Source: a virus
IMG/VR virus record: IMGVR_UViG_3300011113_000434
Span: 1 to 54,750 of that record
Reading direction: 5' to 3' (one strand)
DNA length: 54,750 nt
Below are positions 31,777-40,380 of this stretch, piece after piece. How positions within the stretch are numbered: position 1 is the first letter of the stretch; each line of letters starts with the position of its first letter. The position numbers and the translations under genes were made by a program. The notes beneath the pieces are model-generated. The model was not told the DNA's origin and searched no databases. It saw only the letters and a list, made by a program, of their open reading frames with translations.

Positions 31777-34700
31777 TGGCACTCAATCCCTTCTTTCTTC
31801 AAGGATCTCCAGGTGAACAACGTTTAGTTCAAGAGTTGATCAATGAGCAACTCAAGATTTATGGTGTGGAGGTAACTTATATACCAAGAAAAATCTTAGG
31901 AACCGATGATTTATTGGGATCTAATGATTTAAGAGAAGTTAATTTTTCAAAATTTGATGATAATTTTGCAATTGAAGCATATGTTCAGAACTATGAAGGA
32001 TATGGTGGTTCTGGAGATATTCTAACAAAATTTGGAATGTCTTTAAGGGATGAAGTAACTCTTGTTATTTCAAGAGAAAGATATGAAGATTTTGTTGCCC
32101 AATTTATTAGTGGACTATCAGAAGAGGAAATTATAGTTGCATCAAGACCAAGAGAAGGAGATTTAATTTATTTTCCACTAGGACAAAGATTATTTGAAGT
32201 TAAATTTGTTGAGCATGAAAATCCTTTCTATCAACTAGGAAAAAATTATGTCTACGAACTCAAGTGTGAACTATACGAATATGAAGATGAAATACTTGAT
32301 ACCAGTGTAGAAGAAATAGATACTGTTCTCAAAGATCAGGGTTATATTACAACTCTGATTGTTGCTGGTTTGGGAGAAACAGCTACTGCTTCAGCGTCAC
32401 TGAATAGTGCAAGTGGATATGTTAGAAAAATCTATTTAAATGATGATGGTACTGGTTATACTTCAACACCAACGGTTACGATAAGTCCATCACCTATTGG
32501 AGCAAATGCCAGCGCAGTTGCAATTACTACTAGCAAAGGTGGAGTTCTTTCAATATCTGAGATACTAATAATTAATGCTGGATCTGGTTATATTAGCGAA
32601 CCAACTATAACGATAACTGGAGGTGGAGGTGCGGGTGCTGCAGCTACATGTAGTATTGAAAAGAACTTTAATGGAGTACAATCACTTTCACTCGTTAATG
32701 GTGGTTCGGGATATCCCATTGTTCCATTAATTACAATCTCAGCACCAGTTTCTGTTGGAGCAGCTGCAACAGTTTCTGTTGGATCAACGGGTGCAGTTAA
32801 TGCGTTCTTTGTAACTACTCCAGGTGCAAATTATAATCCAAGTAAAACTCCAATATTAACCTTTAGTGGTCCAACTCAACCTCCAGTAGCAACTGCTACT
32901 GCAGTTGTTGGAAACTTAACTCAGGTTGGTTTGTTAACAGCATCTGACAGATATTTGAACACGGAACCAAATAATGATGCTGAATTTGGACGCAGTGTTG
33001 CCATAAGTACATCTCATTATCTTGTCGGTGCTCAAAACTTTAATCCATCAACGAGAAATGGTAGAGCATATTTAACAAATAGAAGCACAAACACTACATC
33101 AATTTTAATACCAAGTACACCAATCAATAATGGTTATTTTGGTGCGGCAGTTGGAGTTGCAGGTACTATAGTCGTTGTCGGAACCCCTGGAGGCGTTGGT
33201 GGGGCAGGTGGGGTAGTTTACCTGTATAATACCTCAGGCACTGCTGGAGCAGCAGCAGGCATCAGTACAAGTGATTATATCACGGCAGCATCTGGTTATT
33301 TAACTTCTAATAATTTGGGTCAATCAGTTGGTATTGCAGGAACAACAATTGTTGCTGGAGCACCAGCATCCACTCAACTCGCCCCATTACTAGATCAGAT
33401 AGGAGCACTTTATATTTTCCAACCAAGAGCATCAGGTCGTTATACCCAAAGTGCATTTATCAATGCTTCAGATAAGCAATCAAATGCAAACTTTGGATAT
33501 TCTGTTGGTATTGCTGGCACAACAATTGTTGTTGGAGCACCAAATCATGATAATGCAGGAATTACAACAAATTCAGGCCAAGCATATGTTTTCCAAACTA
33601 ATTCAAGTGGAGTTTGGACGCAAGTTGGCATTCTGAGTGCTAGTGATAGACAAGCAAATGGGTATTTTGGATATTCTGTTGGTATTGCTGGTTCTACGAT
33701 TGTTGTTGGAGCACCAGGACAATCTAGAGCTGGATTTGCGGTGACTGCTGGACAAGCATATGTATTCCAACCAAATGGTACTGGTACGTGGACTCAGGTT
33801 GGTATTCTTACTGCTAATGATGTATCTCAGGGAGAATATGCAGCGTTTGGTTCCTCCGTTGCTATTGATGGAAGAGTAATTGTAGTTGGTGCTTATGGTA
33901 AGAATGCAGGATCTGGAATTGGATCCACAAGCGGAAAAGTATATTCGTTCGAGTTTACTTCTGATGGAACAATTCGCCAAACTGGAGGAACATTCTCAAC
34001 AGGATCTCCAGATAATACATTACTTGGATACTCAGTTTCTATTGCAGGAACAACTATTTTAGCAGGAGCACCAACAGGAACAATTTCTGGAACTCCTGGA
34101 AATATTAACTATACAACAGGAGTTGCTTCTACAACTCTTGATTCTGCATATCTATTTGATTACACTCCAACTAAAACAATAAGTTCAATTATTGTCAATT
34201 ACGGATCAGTTGGTTATTCAACTGCACCAACGGTCACAATTTCTGCACCAAATAATGTTGGATTAGGAACTACAGTTGCTGTTGCATCTGCAATTATTGG
34301 CGTTGGTGGAGTTATTGCTGGATTTACAATTTCAAATCCAGGTACTGGATATACAGTTGCACCAACTGTTACGATTTCTCAACCAACACTTTCTGGGTTA
34401 CAAACCGCAACTGGATATGCAGTAATTGGATCTTCTGGAACTGTAACGGGATATATTTTAACAAATCCAGGGTTTGGTTATACACTAGCACCAACAGTAA
34501 GCATTGCAAATACCTTTGCTGATAAGATTGGTCTTAATACTGCCGTTGCTGTTGCTTATGTTAATTCTTCTGATCAAGTTTCTGGAATTAGAATTGTAGA
34601 TCCTGGAAATGGATATACATCTGCACCAACTGTCACAATTTCTAATCCACCAAGAATTAGTGGAATCGGAACATATGAGTTTAATGAACTTATAGTTGGA

Positions 34701-34949
34701 GAAAATTCAAGAACAACAGCAAGAGTTAAGTCTTGGGATGCAGATACTAGAACTCTAAAAGTTGGTATAAATAGTGGAACCTTTTATGAAGGAGAAGATG
34801 TTGTTGGAGCAGCATCTTCTGCGGTTTATGTTGTTTCTTCATATGATCAAACAGATATTTACGATCCTTATGAAGAAAATGATGAGATAGAAAATATTGC
34901 TGATCAAATTGTAGACTTTTCTGAATCAAATCCATTTGGAGCATATTAA
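31776..34949 (+). CDS. 14: neck protein gp14 with a large beta-propeller insertion (1057 aa)
   Basis: Residues 1-200 (MALNPFFLQGSPGEQRLVQE ... YFPLGQRLFEVKFVEHENPF) and about 960-1057 (YEFNELIVGENS ... NPFGAY) are the two halves of gp14, which T4 makes as 256 residues. Between them about 760 residues are inserted. First come about four GSGY-type repeats (200-385). Then seven FG-GAP-like repeats (about 388-798; motif FGYSVGIAGTTIVVGAP) consistent with a seven-bladed propeller. Then come four more GSGY repeats (800-960). The insertion site is a loop of the neck protein, so the propeller should project from the collar like whiskers or a decoration. It is coupled by TAATG to gp13 and gp15. Confidence 0.88.
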   Translation: MALNPFFLQGSPGEQRLVQELINEQLKIYGVEVTYIPRKILGTDDLLGSNDLREVNFSKFDDNFAIEAYVQNYEGYGGSGDILTKFGMSLRDEVTLVISRERYEDFVAQFISGLSEEEIIVASRPREGDLIYFPLGQRLFEVKFVEHENPFYQLGKNYVYELKCELYEYEDEILDTSVEEIDTVLKDQGYITTLIVAGLGETATASASLNSASGYVRKIYLNDDGTGYTSTPTVTISPSPIGANASAVAITTSKGGVLSISEILIINAGSGYISEPTITITGGGGAGAAATCSIEKNFNGVQSLSLVNGGSGYPIVPLITISAPVSVGAAATVSVGSTGAVNAFFVTTPGANYNPSKTPILTFSGPTQPPVATATAVVGNLTQVGLLTASDRYLNTEPNNDAEFGRSVAISTSHYLVGAQNFNPSTRNGRAYLTNRSTNTTSILIPSTPINNGYFGAAVGVAGTIVVVGTPGGVGGAGGVVYLYNTSGTAGAAAGISTSDYITAASGYLTSNNLGQSVGIAGTTIVAGAPASTQLAPLLDQIGALYIFQPRASGRYTQSAFINASDKQSNANFGYSVGIAGTTIVVGAPNHDNAGITTNSGQAYVFQTNSSGVWTQVGILSASDRQANGYFGYSVGIAGSTIVVGAPGQSRAGFAVTAGQAYVFQPNGTGTWTQVGILTANDVSQGEYAAFGSSVAIDGRVIVVGAYGKNAGSGIGSTSGKVYSFEFTSDGTIRQTGGTFSTGSPDNTLLGYSVSIAGTTILAGAPTGTISGTPGNINYTTGVASTTLDSAYLFDYTPTKTISSIIVNYGSVGYSTAPTVTISAPNNVGLGTTVAVASAIIGVGGVIAGFTISNPGTGYTVAPTVTISQPTLSGLQTATGYAVIGSSGTVTGYILTNPGFGYTLAPTVSIANTFADKIGLNTAVAVAYVNSSDQVSGIRIVDPGNGYTSAPTVTISNPPRISGIGTYEFNELIVGENSRTTARVKSWDADTRTLKVGINSGTFYEGEDVVGAASSAVYVVSSYDQTDIYDPYEENDEIENIADQIVDFSESNPFGAY
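32940..34170 (+). repeat. seven FG-GAP-like repeats in gp14
   Basis: Repeat starts lie near 32940, 33122, 33268, 33460, 33640, 33811 and 33996. Each carries a variant of FG-x-S-V-x-I-x-G-x-x-I-V-V-G-A-P followed by a G-x-A-Y-x-F strand and a T-x-x-G-x-L-x-A-S-D linker. Repeats 4 and 5 are closest to each other. The count of seven matches the usual integrin-alpha-like propeller. Confidence 0.75.
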
Positions 34950-35992
34950 TGTTAGGGAATTATTTTTATCATCAAATCATTAGAAAAACTATAGTTTCTT
35001 TTGGAACTGTATTTAACCAAATCCACATTCATCACTATGATGATGCTGGAAACAAAACTAGTGATATGAGAGTTCCCTTGGCATATGGTCCAAGACAAAA
35101 ATTTCTTGCTAGATTAGAGCAGCAACCAGAATTAAATAAACCAATTCAAATTACATTGCCAAGAATGTCATTCGAAATGAATTCTTTGCAATATGATGCA
35201 ACTAGAAAAACGGGAGTTACACAAACATTTAAAGCAGTTTCTGGAACAAACTTAAAAAAAGTTTTTATGCCTGTTCCATATAATATTGGAATAGAATTAA
35301 ATATTCTTACAAAACTAAACGATGATGCTTTACAGATTGTGGAGCAAATTCTTCCATTTTTTCAACCAGCATTTACAATTACAGTTGATCTTGTTGAATC
35401 CATCGGTGAAAAAAGAGATATTCCAATTGTTTTAGATTCAATCAAATTTCAAGATGATTATGAGGGAGATTTCTCCACAAGAAGAGCTTTAATTTATACT
35501 TTACAATTTACTGCTAAAACATATCTCTTCGGTCCAATTGCAGATACAACCGATGGTCTGATTCGTAAGGTTCAGGTTGATCAATTTAGTTCAACTAATA
35601 GAACGAATGCTAGAAGAGAAATGAGATATACGGTAACTCCCAAAGCCCTTCAAGATTATGATGCTGATAACACAACGTTTATTACAGATCCAATTAGTGA
35701 TTTTACAGATACAATCCCAGTAAATGATTCTTCACTTCTTCAAATTGGAAATAGAATTGTTATTGATTCTGAAACAATGTTGATTACAAATATTGCTGGT
35801 AATAATATTGTTGTTCAGAGAGGATATGAAGGAACAACTGCAGCAACTCACGTTGATAACTCATTCATTAATGTTTTAACAGCGGCAGATAATCTTCTGA
35901 TTGAACCAGATGATGACTTTGGATTTAATGAAAACTTTACTTATTTCTCGGATTCTAGAACTTATAGCCCAACACGTGGTATAGATATTTAA
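34949..35992 (+). CDS. 15: tail sheath stabiliser / tail terminator gp15
   Basis: gp15 forms the hexameric ring capping the tail and binding gp3 and the last sheath ring. The N-terminus (MLGNYFYHQIIRKTIVSFGT) and the motif LNDDALQIVEQILPFFQPAF (about 127-146) align closely with T4 gp15 (EDDMFQIVEQILPYFQPHF), as does the later DGLIRK. T4 gp15 has 272 residues; this has 347. The extra C-terminal segment (about 246-310) holds a D-E-M/RG-GT-H module (VIDSETMLITNI ... VVQRGYEGTTAATHVDNSF) also found in the giant baseplate protein. It is coupled to gp14 by TAATG. Confidence 0.93.
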   Translation: MLGNYFYHQIIRKTIVSFGTVFNQIHIHHYDDAGNKTSDMRVPLAYGPRQKFLARLEQQPELNKPIQITLPRMSFEMNSLQYDATRKTGVTQTFKAVSGTNLKKVFMPVPYNIGIELNILTKLNDDALQIVEQILPFFQPAFTITVDLVESIGEKRDIPIVLDSIKFQDDYEGDFSTRRALIYTLQFTAKTYLFGPIADTTDGLIRKVQVDQFSSTNRTNARREMRYTVTPKALQDYDADNTTFITDPISDFTDTIPVNDSSLLQIGNRIVIDSETMLITNIAGNNIVVQRGYEGTTAATHVDNSFINVLTAADNLLIEPDDDFGFNENFTYFSDSRTYSPTRGIDI

Positions 35993-36005
35993 GTAATTAT
36001 AAATT

Positions 36006-36431
36006 ATGTCAAATATGTTTGATAATCTTGATAAGGCATTTTCAACTGAAAGTGATATAGTTCCTGTTGAAGAAAAATCGGTCGAGATAGAAGTTGTCAA
36101 TAAAGAATCATCTGAAGACATAAAAAAAGATTACGACTACACACGTGCAAATTTATATTCATTAATTGAAAAAGGTCAAGAAGCAATTAATGGAATATTG
36201 GAACTTGCAGGAGAAGGGGGAAGTCCTAGAGCATATGAAGTTGCTGGTCAATTGATTAAAAGTGTTGCAGATACAACAGATAAACTAATGGATCTGCAAA
36301 AGAAATTAAAAGACGTTGAGCAAGATACTGTTAAAACAACTAATAACGTTACAAATAATGCATTATTTGTTGGATCAACATCTGAGTTATCAAAGATACT
36401 CAAACAAGGTTTTCTAAATAATAAGGAGTAA
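36006..36431 (+). CDS. 16: small terminase subunit gp16
   Basis: gp16 recognises replicated DNA and stimulates the gp17 packaging motor. The 141 residues contain the conserved helical core DYDYTRANLYSLIEKGQEAI, GILELAGEGGSPRAYEVAGQ, the coiled coil, and the tail NNVTNNALFVGSTSELSKIL, which is the most diagnostic part. T4 gp16 is slightly longer (164). The 13-base gap before the ATG contains TATAAATT, but it is too close to the start to act as its promoter. The large terminase gene is separated from it by about 3.9 kb. Confidence 0.93.
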   Translation: MSNMFDNLDKAFSTESDIVPVEEKSVEIEVVNKESSEDIKKDYDYTRANLYSLIEKGQEAINGILELAGEGGSPRAYEVAGQLIKSVADTTDKLMDLQKKLKDVEQDTVKTTNNVTNNALFVGSTSELSKILKQGFLNNKE

Positions 36432-36443
36432 TCTACTTTTTCA

Positions 36444-38570
36444 ATGAGTTGGTCGGAAAAATATAAGCGATCTATTGATTGTGATAATCCAAAAGGATTT
36501 TCACAGAGAGCTCACTGTCAAGGTCGAAAGAAAAAATTGAAAGAGCAATTAAAACCATTTAAGTCAGTTGAACAGATTGCAAAAAAGCATCGTCTTGATG
36601 TTTCTTTCATTCAAAGGCAACTTGATATGGGTGAACCAATTGAACATGAACACACAAAAGATCATAAGTTGGCGATGGAGATTGCCCTTCAGCATTTAGA
36701 TGAAATTCCAGATTATTATACTCGTTTGAAAAAGATGGAAGCATCTGCTAAAAAAGAGCATAAAAAATTTAAAGATGTAAAAGAACATTGTGGTTGTGAA
36801 GATAATGCTGTGGAAGAACTTGAAGATCAATTAAAAGATCTAAAAGACACTTCTTATGATTCAATTGATAAATTAATGCGTCGTATTATGAAAAAGCATG
36901 ATATGACCGCAAAGCAATTACATAATGCATTTGTAGATAAAAATGGAAAAACTCCAGATGATTGGATTGAAGATCTGGAAGAAGGAACTTTACACCACTG
37001 GTTTAGAGGTTCTCGTTCTAAGGGTGGCAAACCAGGTTGGGTTCAAGCAGATGGTTCTCCTTGTGCTAATGAACCTGGAGAAACTAAAACTCCAAAATGT
37101 TTTAGTAGCGGCAGATTAAAATCACTCAAAAGAAAAGGTAAAAAAGGATTAGCGTTAATAAAATCAGCAGTTAGACGTAAAAGACAAAAAGATAAAGGGC
37201 AACAAGCAAAATCTGGAGCAGCAGCGCCAACTAATGTTCCAACTTTTGCAAAGGGTAAAAAAGATCCAAATTATGTAAAAGCAGAACCAGGAATTAAAGA
37301 AGCAATGGAACTTAACGAAGCAAAAAAAGACAAGCCTGGAAAAGGAAGTGGAACTAAGGATGCTTGCTACCATAAAGTTAAAGCAAGATATGACGTTTGG
37401 CCAAGTGCATATGCATCTGGAGCACTTGTAAAATGTCGTAAAGTTGGCGCAGATAATTGGGGAAATCAATCAGAAGAAACTCAAATGATCAGATATTGTC
37501 CAAAGTGTCAAAAAGATGAGACACGTTCAGAATGCAAATATGGTCCAAAATATTGGGATATGTTTTCTATTCCATCTTCATTAACTGGATTGAGTGCAAA
37601 TCAAATAAAATATGATCCAAATAGACCTCATCCAGCAAATGAAGCCTATGATCATGAGTATTCAATGGCTCGCTCAGAACTTTCAACAATTATTGCTGCT
37701 GCAAAAAGATTGAAGAAAAAAATTGGAAAGGGTGAAGGTAGTCTTGAGGCATGGGTTCAATCAAAGATTACCAAAGCAGCAGATTATATTGATACTGCTG
37801 CTGATTATGTTGATAGTGGTGAGATGAGTGAGGGTATTATTGATACTCTTGCTGCAAAAGTTGGACCTGTTATTGATAAAGGTGTAAACGCTGTTTTTGG
37901 AAAACCAAAAGTAACTATTAAAGAACCTAAAGTTACTCCTTCACCCACTTCTGGTTATCCAAATAAAGCAGTTCCAGAACCAGCATCTAATAGATTTTTA
38001 AGACCTGCTCCTTCTCCATCTCCAACCCCATCATCTTCAGCACAACCACAACAAAAAAATTATGGAAATGTTGGATCAGTTGGAAATGTGGGCGGAAATT
38101 TAAGATATGTTATGGATAAAGCAAAAGAAAGAAATAAGATACTAAATCAACAAAATTCTTATCAACCAGAAGGAGATCTAATTGACGAAGCAGGTAAAAA
38201 GTGTTGGACTGGTTACAAGAAGAAAGGTACACAAGAATTATTTGGTAAGAAATATAATCGTTGCGTTAAAGAAGGATATTCAAACTGGAGAGAAGAACTT
38301 GGTTTAACTGAAGATTGGCAGTCAGTCAATCGTAAAGATAAAACTGATGGTCTCAGCCAGAAAGCAGTTGATGCTTATCGCCGCGAAAACCCAGGTTCAA
38401 AACTACAAACGGCAGTAACAGAGAAAAATCCAAAAGGTAAGAGAGCTAAGCGTCGTGCCAACTTCTGTCGCAGAATGAAAGGAATGAAATCTAAACTAAC
38501 CTCTGCTAAGACAGCAAGGGATCCTGATAGCAGGATAAATAAAGCACTAAGACGTTGGAATTGTCGCTGA
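36444..38570 (+). CDS. 708-aa mosaic of basic modules, candidate head-packaged polyprotein
   Basis: A Lys/Arg-rich mosaic behind an AAGGAG ribosome-binding site. The modules in order are: SWSEKYKRSIDCDNPKGFSQ (1-30); a DUF5661-like helix pair (HTKDHKLAMEIALQHLDEIP, about 70-100); LHHWFRGSRSKGGKPGWVQA (181-250); KDACYHKVKARYDVWPSAYA (305-340); a CxxC zinc-ribbon-like segment (350-365); EYSMARSELSTIIAA (405-460); a Pro/Ser linker (490-540); GKKCWTGYKKKGTQELFGKK (584-605); and a DUF6321-like terminus (GLSQKAVDAYRRENPGSKLQ ... RRWNCR). Four junctions contain gp21-type sites: L-E-E/G at 178-181, L-N-E/A at 290-293, A-N-E/A at 398-401 and I-D-E/A at 580-583. I infer a head-internal polyprotein cut during maturation. 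DUF names are from memory. Confidence 0.6.
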   Translation: MSWSEKYKRSIDCDNPKGFSQRAHCQGRKKKLKEQLKPFKSVEQIAKKHRLDVSFIQRQLDMGEPIEHEHTKDHKLAMEIALQHLDEIPDYYTRLKKMEASAKKEHKKFKDVKEHCGCEDNAVEELEDQLKDLKDTSYDSIDKLMRRIMKKHDMTAKQLHNAFVDKNGKTPDDWIEDLEEGTLHHWFRGSRSKGGKPGWVQADGSPCANEPGETKTPKCFSSGRLKSLKRKGKKGLALIKSAVRRKRQKDKGQQAKSGAAAPTNVPTFAKGKKDPNYVKAEPGIKEAMELNEAKKDKPGKGSGTKDACYHKVKARYDVWPSAYASGALVKCRKVGADNWGNQSEETQMIRYCPKCQKDETRSECKYGPKYWDMFSIPSSLTGLSANQIKYDPNRPHPANEAYDHEYSMARSELSTIIAAAKRLKKKIGKGEGSLEAWVQSKITKAADYIDTAADYVDSGEMSEGIIDTLAAKVGPVIDKGVNAVFGKPKVTIKEPKVTPSPTSGYPNKAVPEPASNRFLRPAPSPSPTPSSSAQPQQKNYGNVGSVGNVGGNLRYVMDKAKERNKILNQQNSYQPEGDLIDEAGKKCWTGYKKKGTQELFGKKYNRCVKEGYSNWREELGLTEDWQSVNRKDKTDGLSQKAVDAYRRENPGSKLQTAVTEKNPKGKRAKRRANFCRRMKGMKSKLTSAKTARDPDSRINKALRRWNCR

Positions 38571-38746
38571 TGAAATTCGATCCCGATGATATCTCTTTAG
38601 AGAATCTAACTAAAAACTTTGAGTATACAAAGATTGCACGTGAGATTGATTCTTGTGATGATCTTGAATATATGAAAAATGTTGCAAAGTGCTATGTAAA
38701 ACTTTATTTCAAAACACAAGAAACAATCGCAGCAATGGTCAAATGA
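38570..38746 (+). CDS. hypothetical protein, 58 aa
   Basis: I choose ATG 38570, whose A is the last base of the previous TGA (TGATG). The product (MKFDPDDISLENLTKNFEYT ... CDDLEYMKNVAKCYVKLYFK, then QETIAAMVK) is all-helical. The pattern EIDSCDDLEYMKNVAKCY resembles short proteins I recall from many T4-like phages, with no known function. Its stop overlaps the next ATG (ATGA), so it is translationally coupled on both sides. It has no membrane segment. Confidence 0.65.
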   Translation: MKFDPDDISLENLTKNFEYTKIAREIDSCDDLEYMKNVAKCYVKLYFKTQETIAAMVK

Positions 38747-39057
38747 AATCATTCAAAGAATTTCTATCAGAAAGCATTAATATTGCTGGTGATTTCAACG
38801 GTAATCTTTACGTTAATAGTTCCGAAACACAATCGGAACCAGTTGGGGAATCTTTTCTTGCAGATATAATGTGGCAAGGAAAAATATATCGCCTTGAAGT
38901 TGAGGGTAAAATGATGGATAAAAACTCTCTAACAGAACAAATTCAAGGTGAATATCCTGGCGCGATTGTTCATAATGTTTATCCATTAACACAAAATTCT
39001 GTAAAAATTAAAAACGCACAGAGGTATAAGCCTGAAAGTTTAAATTGGGGTGATTGA
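38743..39057 (+). CDS. candidate internal head protein with capsid-targeting-like N-terminus (104 aa)
   Basis: Starting at ATG 38743 (ATGA overlap with the preceding stop) the protein begins MKSFKEFLSES. This matches the T4 internal-protein capsid-targeting sequence MKTYQEFIAEA position by position, with a gp21-type site L8-S9-E10/S11. The remaining 94 residues are a mixed alpha/beta domain (NLYVNSSETQSEPVGESFLA, IYRLEVEGKMMDK, YPGAIVHNVYPL). I infer that it is packaged in the prohead, trimmed by gp21 and possibly ejected with DNA. The mature domain is not recognised. Confidence 0.6.
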   Translation: MKSFKEFLSESINIAGDFNGNLYVNSSETQSEPVGESFLADIMWQGKIYRLEVEGKMMDKNSLTEQIQGEYPGAIVHNVYPLTQNSVKIKNAQRYKPESLNWGD

Positions 39058-39060
39058 TTT

Positions 39061-40374
39061 ATGGCTCAGTTTAATAAGAATGAACAGGATTTCCTAAATC
39101 AGGAAAGAACTCTTTTTGAAGTGAATATGATTGCCAATAAAAATGGCAATGTTGTTACAACAAGTAATCCATTTCCAGTTACTGGAGATCTACAGATATC
39201 TGGTCAGGAATATACAAGTAAAAATAGAGCTAAAGTATCTCCATATCAAACGGTATTTTTCAATACTTTCCAGTATGGTCTAGAGACTGATGTATGGGAG
39301 ACATCAATCGTAGGTATTGCTTCTGCAGTTCATAATCCCAATGCATCCAATGTTACAATGTCTGTTGGAGTCACAACAGGTTCCAAAGTGATCCGACAAA
39401 CCAGGACTGTAATGAGATACATTCCTGGCAGAACATCTACAATATCTTTTGCAATTCGTTTAGAAGCTCCAGTGGTAGGAATTCGTAGAAGATTTGGAGT
39501 TTTTGATGAGAGAAATGGTGCTTTCTTTGAGGACGATGGTGGAACATATTCTTGCGTTATTCGTAGTTCTACAACAGGAATTACATCAGAAACAAGAATA
39601 GTCAGAGATAACTGGAATGGAGACAAATTAGATGGTTCTGGACCTAGTGGTATAATTGCAAATCCAGTTCCACAACAGATGATTAATATTGAATATGAGT
39701 GGTATGGTGCAGGTGAAGTAAAATTTACTTTTACGATTGATGGAGAAACTCACATAATTCATAGATTCCAACATGCAAACAGAATAAATCAATTATGGTG
39801 CGGAACTCCATTTTTACCAATTCGTTGTGAACTTGAGAATGTAACTGGTGTTGCAGGAACTCATTACATGTATCAGGGTTCTAACTCACTTTCTCAAGAA
39901 GGAGAACCAGAGAAACTTGGAACTCTTGTCAGTCAAGGTAATGCAATTACTGGAACTACAATGTCAGTTGCAAATACTTTTTATCCAATTCTCAGTCTTC
40001 GCCTTAAACCAAGTTGTCTGAGTGGAGTTGTTCTTCCAAGATCAATTCAGGTATCTACGAATGATAACACTAACATTTTCTGGAGATTAATTGAGAACCC
40101 AACTCTAGTCGGTGCAGCATTTACTGATCATGCAAACCCAGATGCAATTACTCAATATGATACCACTGCAACTTCTTTCACTGGTGGTAAAGTTCTTTTA
40201 AGTGGATTTGTTGTTGGTGGTGGAGGAAGTCAGGTAGTTATTGATGATAAAGCGCAATTACAGATTGGTAGAAGTGGTATTGGAACAATTAGCGATATTT
40301 ACACTCTTGTGTGTGCCTCACCTAACGCTAACAAGGCAGCACTTGCAATTATTAACTGGTTGGAACAAAGGTAA
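39061..40374 (+). CDS. virion structural protein, conserved in marine phages (437 aa)
   Basis: A beta-rich protein with highly distinctive motifs: NPFPVTGDLQISG (about 37-49), VSPYQTVFFNTFQYGLETDV, RYIPGRTSTISFAIRLE, VGIRRRFGVFDERNGAFFED, DGGTYSCVIRS and NWNGDKLDGSGPSGI. I recall this pattern from structural proteins of cyanophages and other marine phages, but know of no assigned function. It has no signal peptide. It starts three bases after the previous stop and ends six bases before gp17, so it is in the late packaging/structural operon. A capsid decoration or adhesin role would fit; both are inference. Confidence 0.6.
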   Translation: MAQFNKNEQDFLNQERTLFEVNMIANKNGNVVTTSNPFPVTGDLQISGQEYTSKNRAKVSPYQTVFFNTFQYGLETDVWETSIVGIASAVHNPNASNVTMSVGVTTGSKVIRQTRTVMRYIPGRTSTISFAIRLEAPVVGIRRRFGVFDERNGAFFEDDGGTYSCVIRSSTTGITSETRIVRDNWNGDKLDGSGPSGIIANPVPQQMINIEYEWYGAGEVKFTFTIDGETHIIHRFQHANRINQLWCGTPFLPIRCELENVTGVAGTHYMYQGSNSLSQEGEPEKLGTLVSQGNAITGTTMSVANTFYPILSLRLKPSCLSGVVLPRSIQVSTNDNTNIFWRLIENPTLVGAAFTDHANPDAITQYDTTATSFTGGKVLLSGFVVGGGGSQVVIDDKAQLQIGRSGIGTISDIYTLVCASPNANKAALAIINWLEQR

Positions 40375-40380
40375 TTAATT

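Noticed and set aside
33603-33980. 125-codon - strand frame opposite the gp14 propeller
   Set aside because: Ser/Asn/Thr-rich low-complexity shadow of the repeats; no start signals.
35998-36005. TATAAATT as a late promoter for gp16
   Set aside because: It abuts the gp16 ATG, so transcription would start inside the gene.
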